64,000 nucleotides of DNA from Mangrovicella endophytica (GTDB lineage: Bacteria > Pseudomonadota > Alphaproteobacteria > Rhizobiales > Rhizobiaceae): contig NZ_PKMZ01000009.1 of assembly GCF_002893625.1 (NCBI RefSeq), positions 1 through 64,000 on the forward strand, read 5' to 3'. The position numbers and the translations under genes were made by a program. Position 1 is the stretch's first letter. Every line of letters begins with the position of its first letter. Shown here in pieces: positions 63,055 to 64,000 of the stretch. The notes beneath the pieces were generated by a model, which worked only from the letters and a program-made list of their open reading frames with translations, did no database searches and had not been told where the DNA came from.

Positions 63055-64000
63055 ATGAATTTTCCGCGTCATCTGTCGCTGAAGCTGCCCCGTGGCTCGC
63101 TCCGCTCGCTCGGCATCGTCCACGATGTCCTGATCGCGGCCTGCTCGATCACCGTGGCGATGGGTCTTGCCTGGGGTTGGGCGCCGCTCCTGACCTATTG
63201 GCAGATCTGGGCGCTGATCCTCGCCTATACGGGGTTGAGCGCGATCATCTTCCCGCTGTTTTCGCTGAACCGCGGCGCCTGGCGCTACGCCTCTCTGCTC
63301 GACGTTCTGTCGATCGTGAAGGCGGTAACGACGATCAACATCGTCTTCATGCTCGGGAACTTCATCCTGTTCCGCGGCGCCTATCTGCCGCGCTCCGCGG
63401 TGGCGATCTCCTGGTTCGTGATGATCGTCGGCCTCGGCGGCCCACGTCTCGCCTATCGGCTGATGAAGGAACGCGGCCTGACCGAGCGCACCGGCAACAG
63501 CCACAATAGCAGCTTTCCGCGCCAGAACGTCCTCCTGTGCGGGTTCAATGACAATGCGGATCTCTTCATCCGCAATGCCCGCCGCGTCTATCAGGACGCC
63601 CATATCGTCGGCATCATCGACGAGCAGCGCAAGAACCAGAAGCGTCAGCTCCACGGTATCCGGGTCCTTGGCAGCCTTTCGGAACTTCAGACCATCCTGA
63701 AGAAGGCCGAAATGGGCGCAACGCCGGTGACCGAGCTGATCATCACGCGCACGGACGCCCCCCCCTACGAACTCGCGGCGATCGTGTCAGCCGCCTCGCC
63801 CTTCAAGATCGCGATCAAGAAGCTGCCGGACATCTCCCATGCCGGCGCCATCAAGAACGGCTCGGAGATCGCGCCGACACCGGTGCTGCTCGAGGACCTG
63901 CTCGGACGCAAAGTGGTCGATCTCGACGTGCGCACCGTGGCCAAGCTGATCAATCAGCGCTGCGTCGTCGTCACCGGCGCGGGCGGCTCGATCGGCGCCG
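63055..64000 (+). CDS. CapD/WbpM-type nucleotide-sugar epimerase/dehydratase (3' end outside window)
   Basis: 315 residues visible, open at the right edge. Four N-terminal membrane helices (about 20-130), a CoA-binding-like domain (NVLLCGFNDNADLF), then the start of an extended SDR domain with VVVTGAGGSIGA. This matches the membrane-bound UDP-sugar 4,6-dehydratase or epimerase group (WbpM, PglF, CapD) used in O-antigen, capsule or exopolysaccharide assembly. It may open a polysaccharide cluster beyond the window. Confidence 0.88.
   Translation, partial: MNFPRHLSLKLPRGSLRSLGIVHDVLIAACSITVAMGLAWGWAPLLTYWQIWALILAYTGLSAIIFPLFSLNRGAWRYASLLDVLSIVKAVTTINIVFMLGNFILFRGAYLPRSAVAISWFVMIVGLGGPRLAYRLMKERGLTERTGNSHNSSFPRQNVLLCGFNDNADLFIRNARRVYQDAHIVGIIDEQRKNQKRQLHGIRVLGSLSELQTILKKAEMGATPVTELIITRTDAPPYELAAIVSAASPFKIAIKKLPDISHAGAIKNGSEIAPTPVLLEDLLGRKVVDLDVRTVAKLINQRCVVVTGAGGSIGA

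Overview
The window is chromosomal DNA from a GC-rich alphaproteobacterium, most likely of the order Hyphomicrobiales (rhizobia and relatives). The evidence is the short-form HisG with HisZ, a tRNA-His with an A73 discriminator and no extra G-1, DUF1127 and phasin proteins, EcfG-type stress promoters, a CbrA/PdhS-like kinase beside a phasin gene, and a zwf-pgl-edd Entner-Doudoroff operon. A family such as Aurantimonadaceae is possible, but the sequence alone does not prove it. No rRNA, CRISPR array, prophage, transposase or integrase was seen.

Layout. 0-8.6 kb: the 3' part of an Ig-repeat outer-membrane autotransporter, a CsbD stress protein behind a textbook EcfG promoter, a tiny membrane protein, an isoquinoline-oxidoreductase-type molybdoenzyme with its own dihaem cytochrome, fumC and doxX. 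8.6-13.2 kb: hisS-hisZ-hisG, an SMR exporter and tag. 13.4-15.1 kb: two tandem L,D-transpeptidases. 15.2-21 kb: glycolate oxidase glcD-glcE-glcF, with a Uma2 nuclease gene coupled to glcE and two paralogous small lipoproteins on the other strand between glcE and glcF. 21-30.8 kb: DUF3422, a frameshifted DUF29 gene, a second EcfG-promoted small protein, an SDR, rsmE, gshA, a DUF937-like protein, a CorC/HlyC protein, and a divergent DUF1127/LysR pair. 30.9-43 kb: xseA, a GAF-PAS-GGDEF-EAL protein, tRNA-His, a phasin, a 1,669-residue CbrA/PdhS-like kinase with a very long acidic linker, and an AsmA protein. 43-55.8 kb: a putrescine importer (potFGHI), a GNAT, an aspartyl-hydroxylase-like protein, a brnTA toxin-antitoxin islet, ramB/aceA, and puuA/puuB-like putrescine catabolism genes. 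56-64 kb: a bacteriophytochrome kinase, zwf-pgl-edd, and the start of a CapD/WbpM-type nucleotide-sugar dehydratase.

How the genes work together. Much of the central-carbon content concerns C2 and C3-C6 metabolism: glycolate oxidase makes glyoxylate, isocitrate lyase starts the glyoxylate bypass under a divergent RamB-type regulator, fumarase belongs to the TCA cycle, and zwf-pgl-edd feeds the Entner-Doudoroff pathway. PotFGHI and PuuA/PuuB together form an uptake-plus-degradation path for putrescine. Signalling is well represented, by a phytochrome, a c-di-GMP enzyme and a cell-cycle type kinase.

Most notable observations: (1) the 0.7-kb brnTA islet lies between direct repeats of the 3' end of ramB, and the two copies differ only at synonymous codon positions; (2) the paralogous lipoprotein pair interrupts the glc cluster; (3) the CbrA-like kinase has a linker of about 550 residues without lysine, cysteine or tryptophan; (4) two perfect EcfG promoters; (5) a palindrome that overlaps the ramB promoter upstream of aceA.
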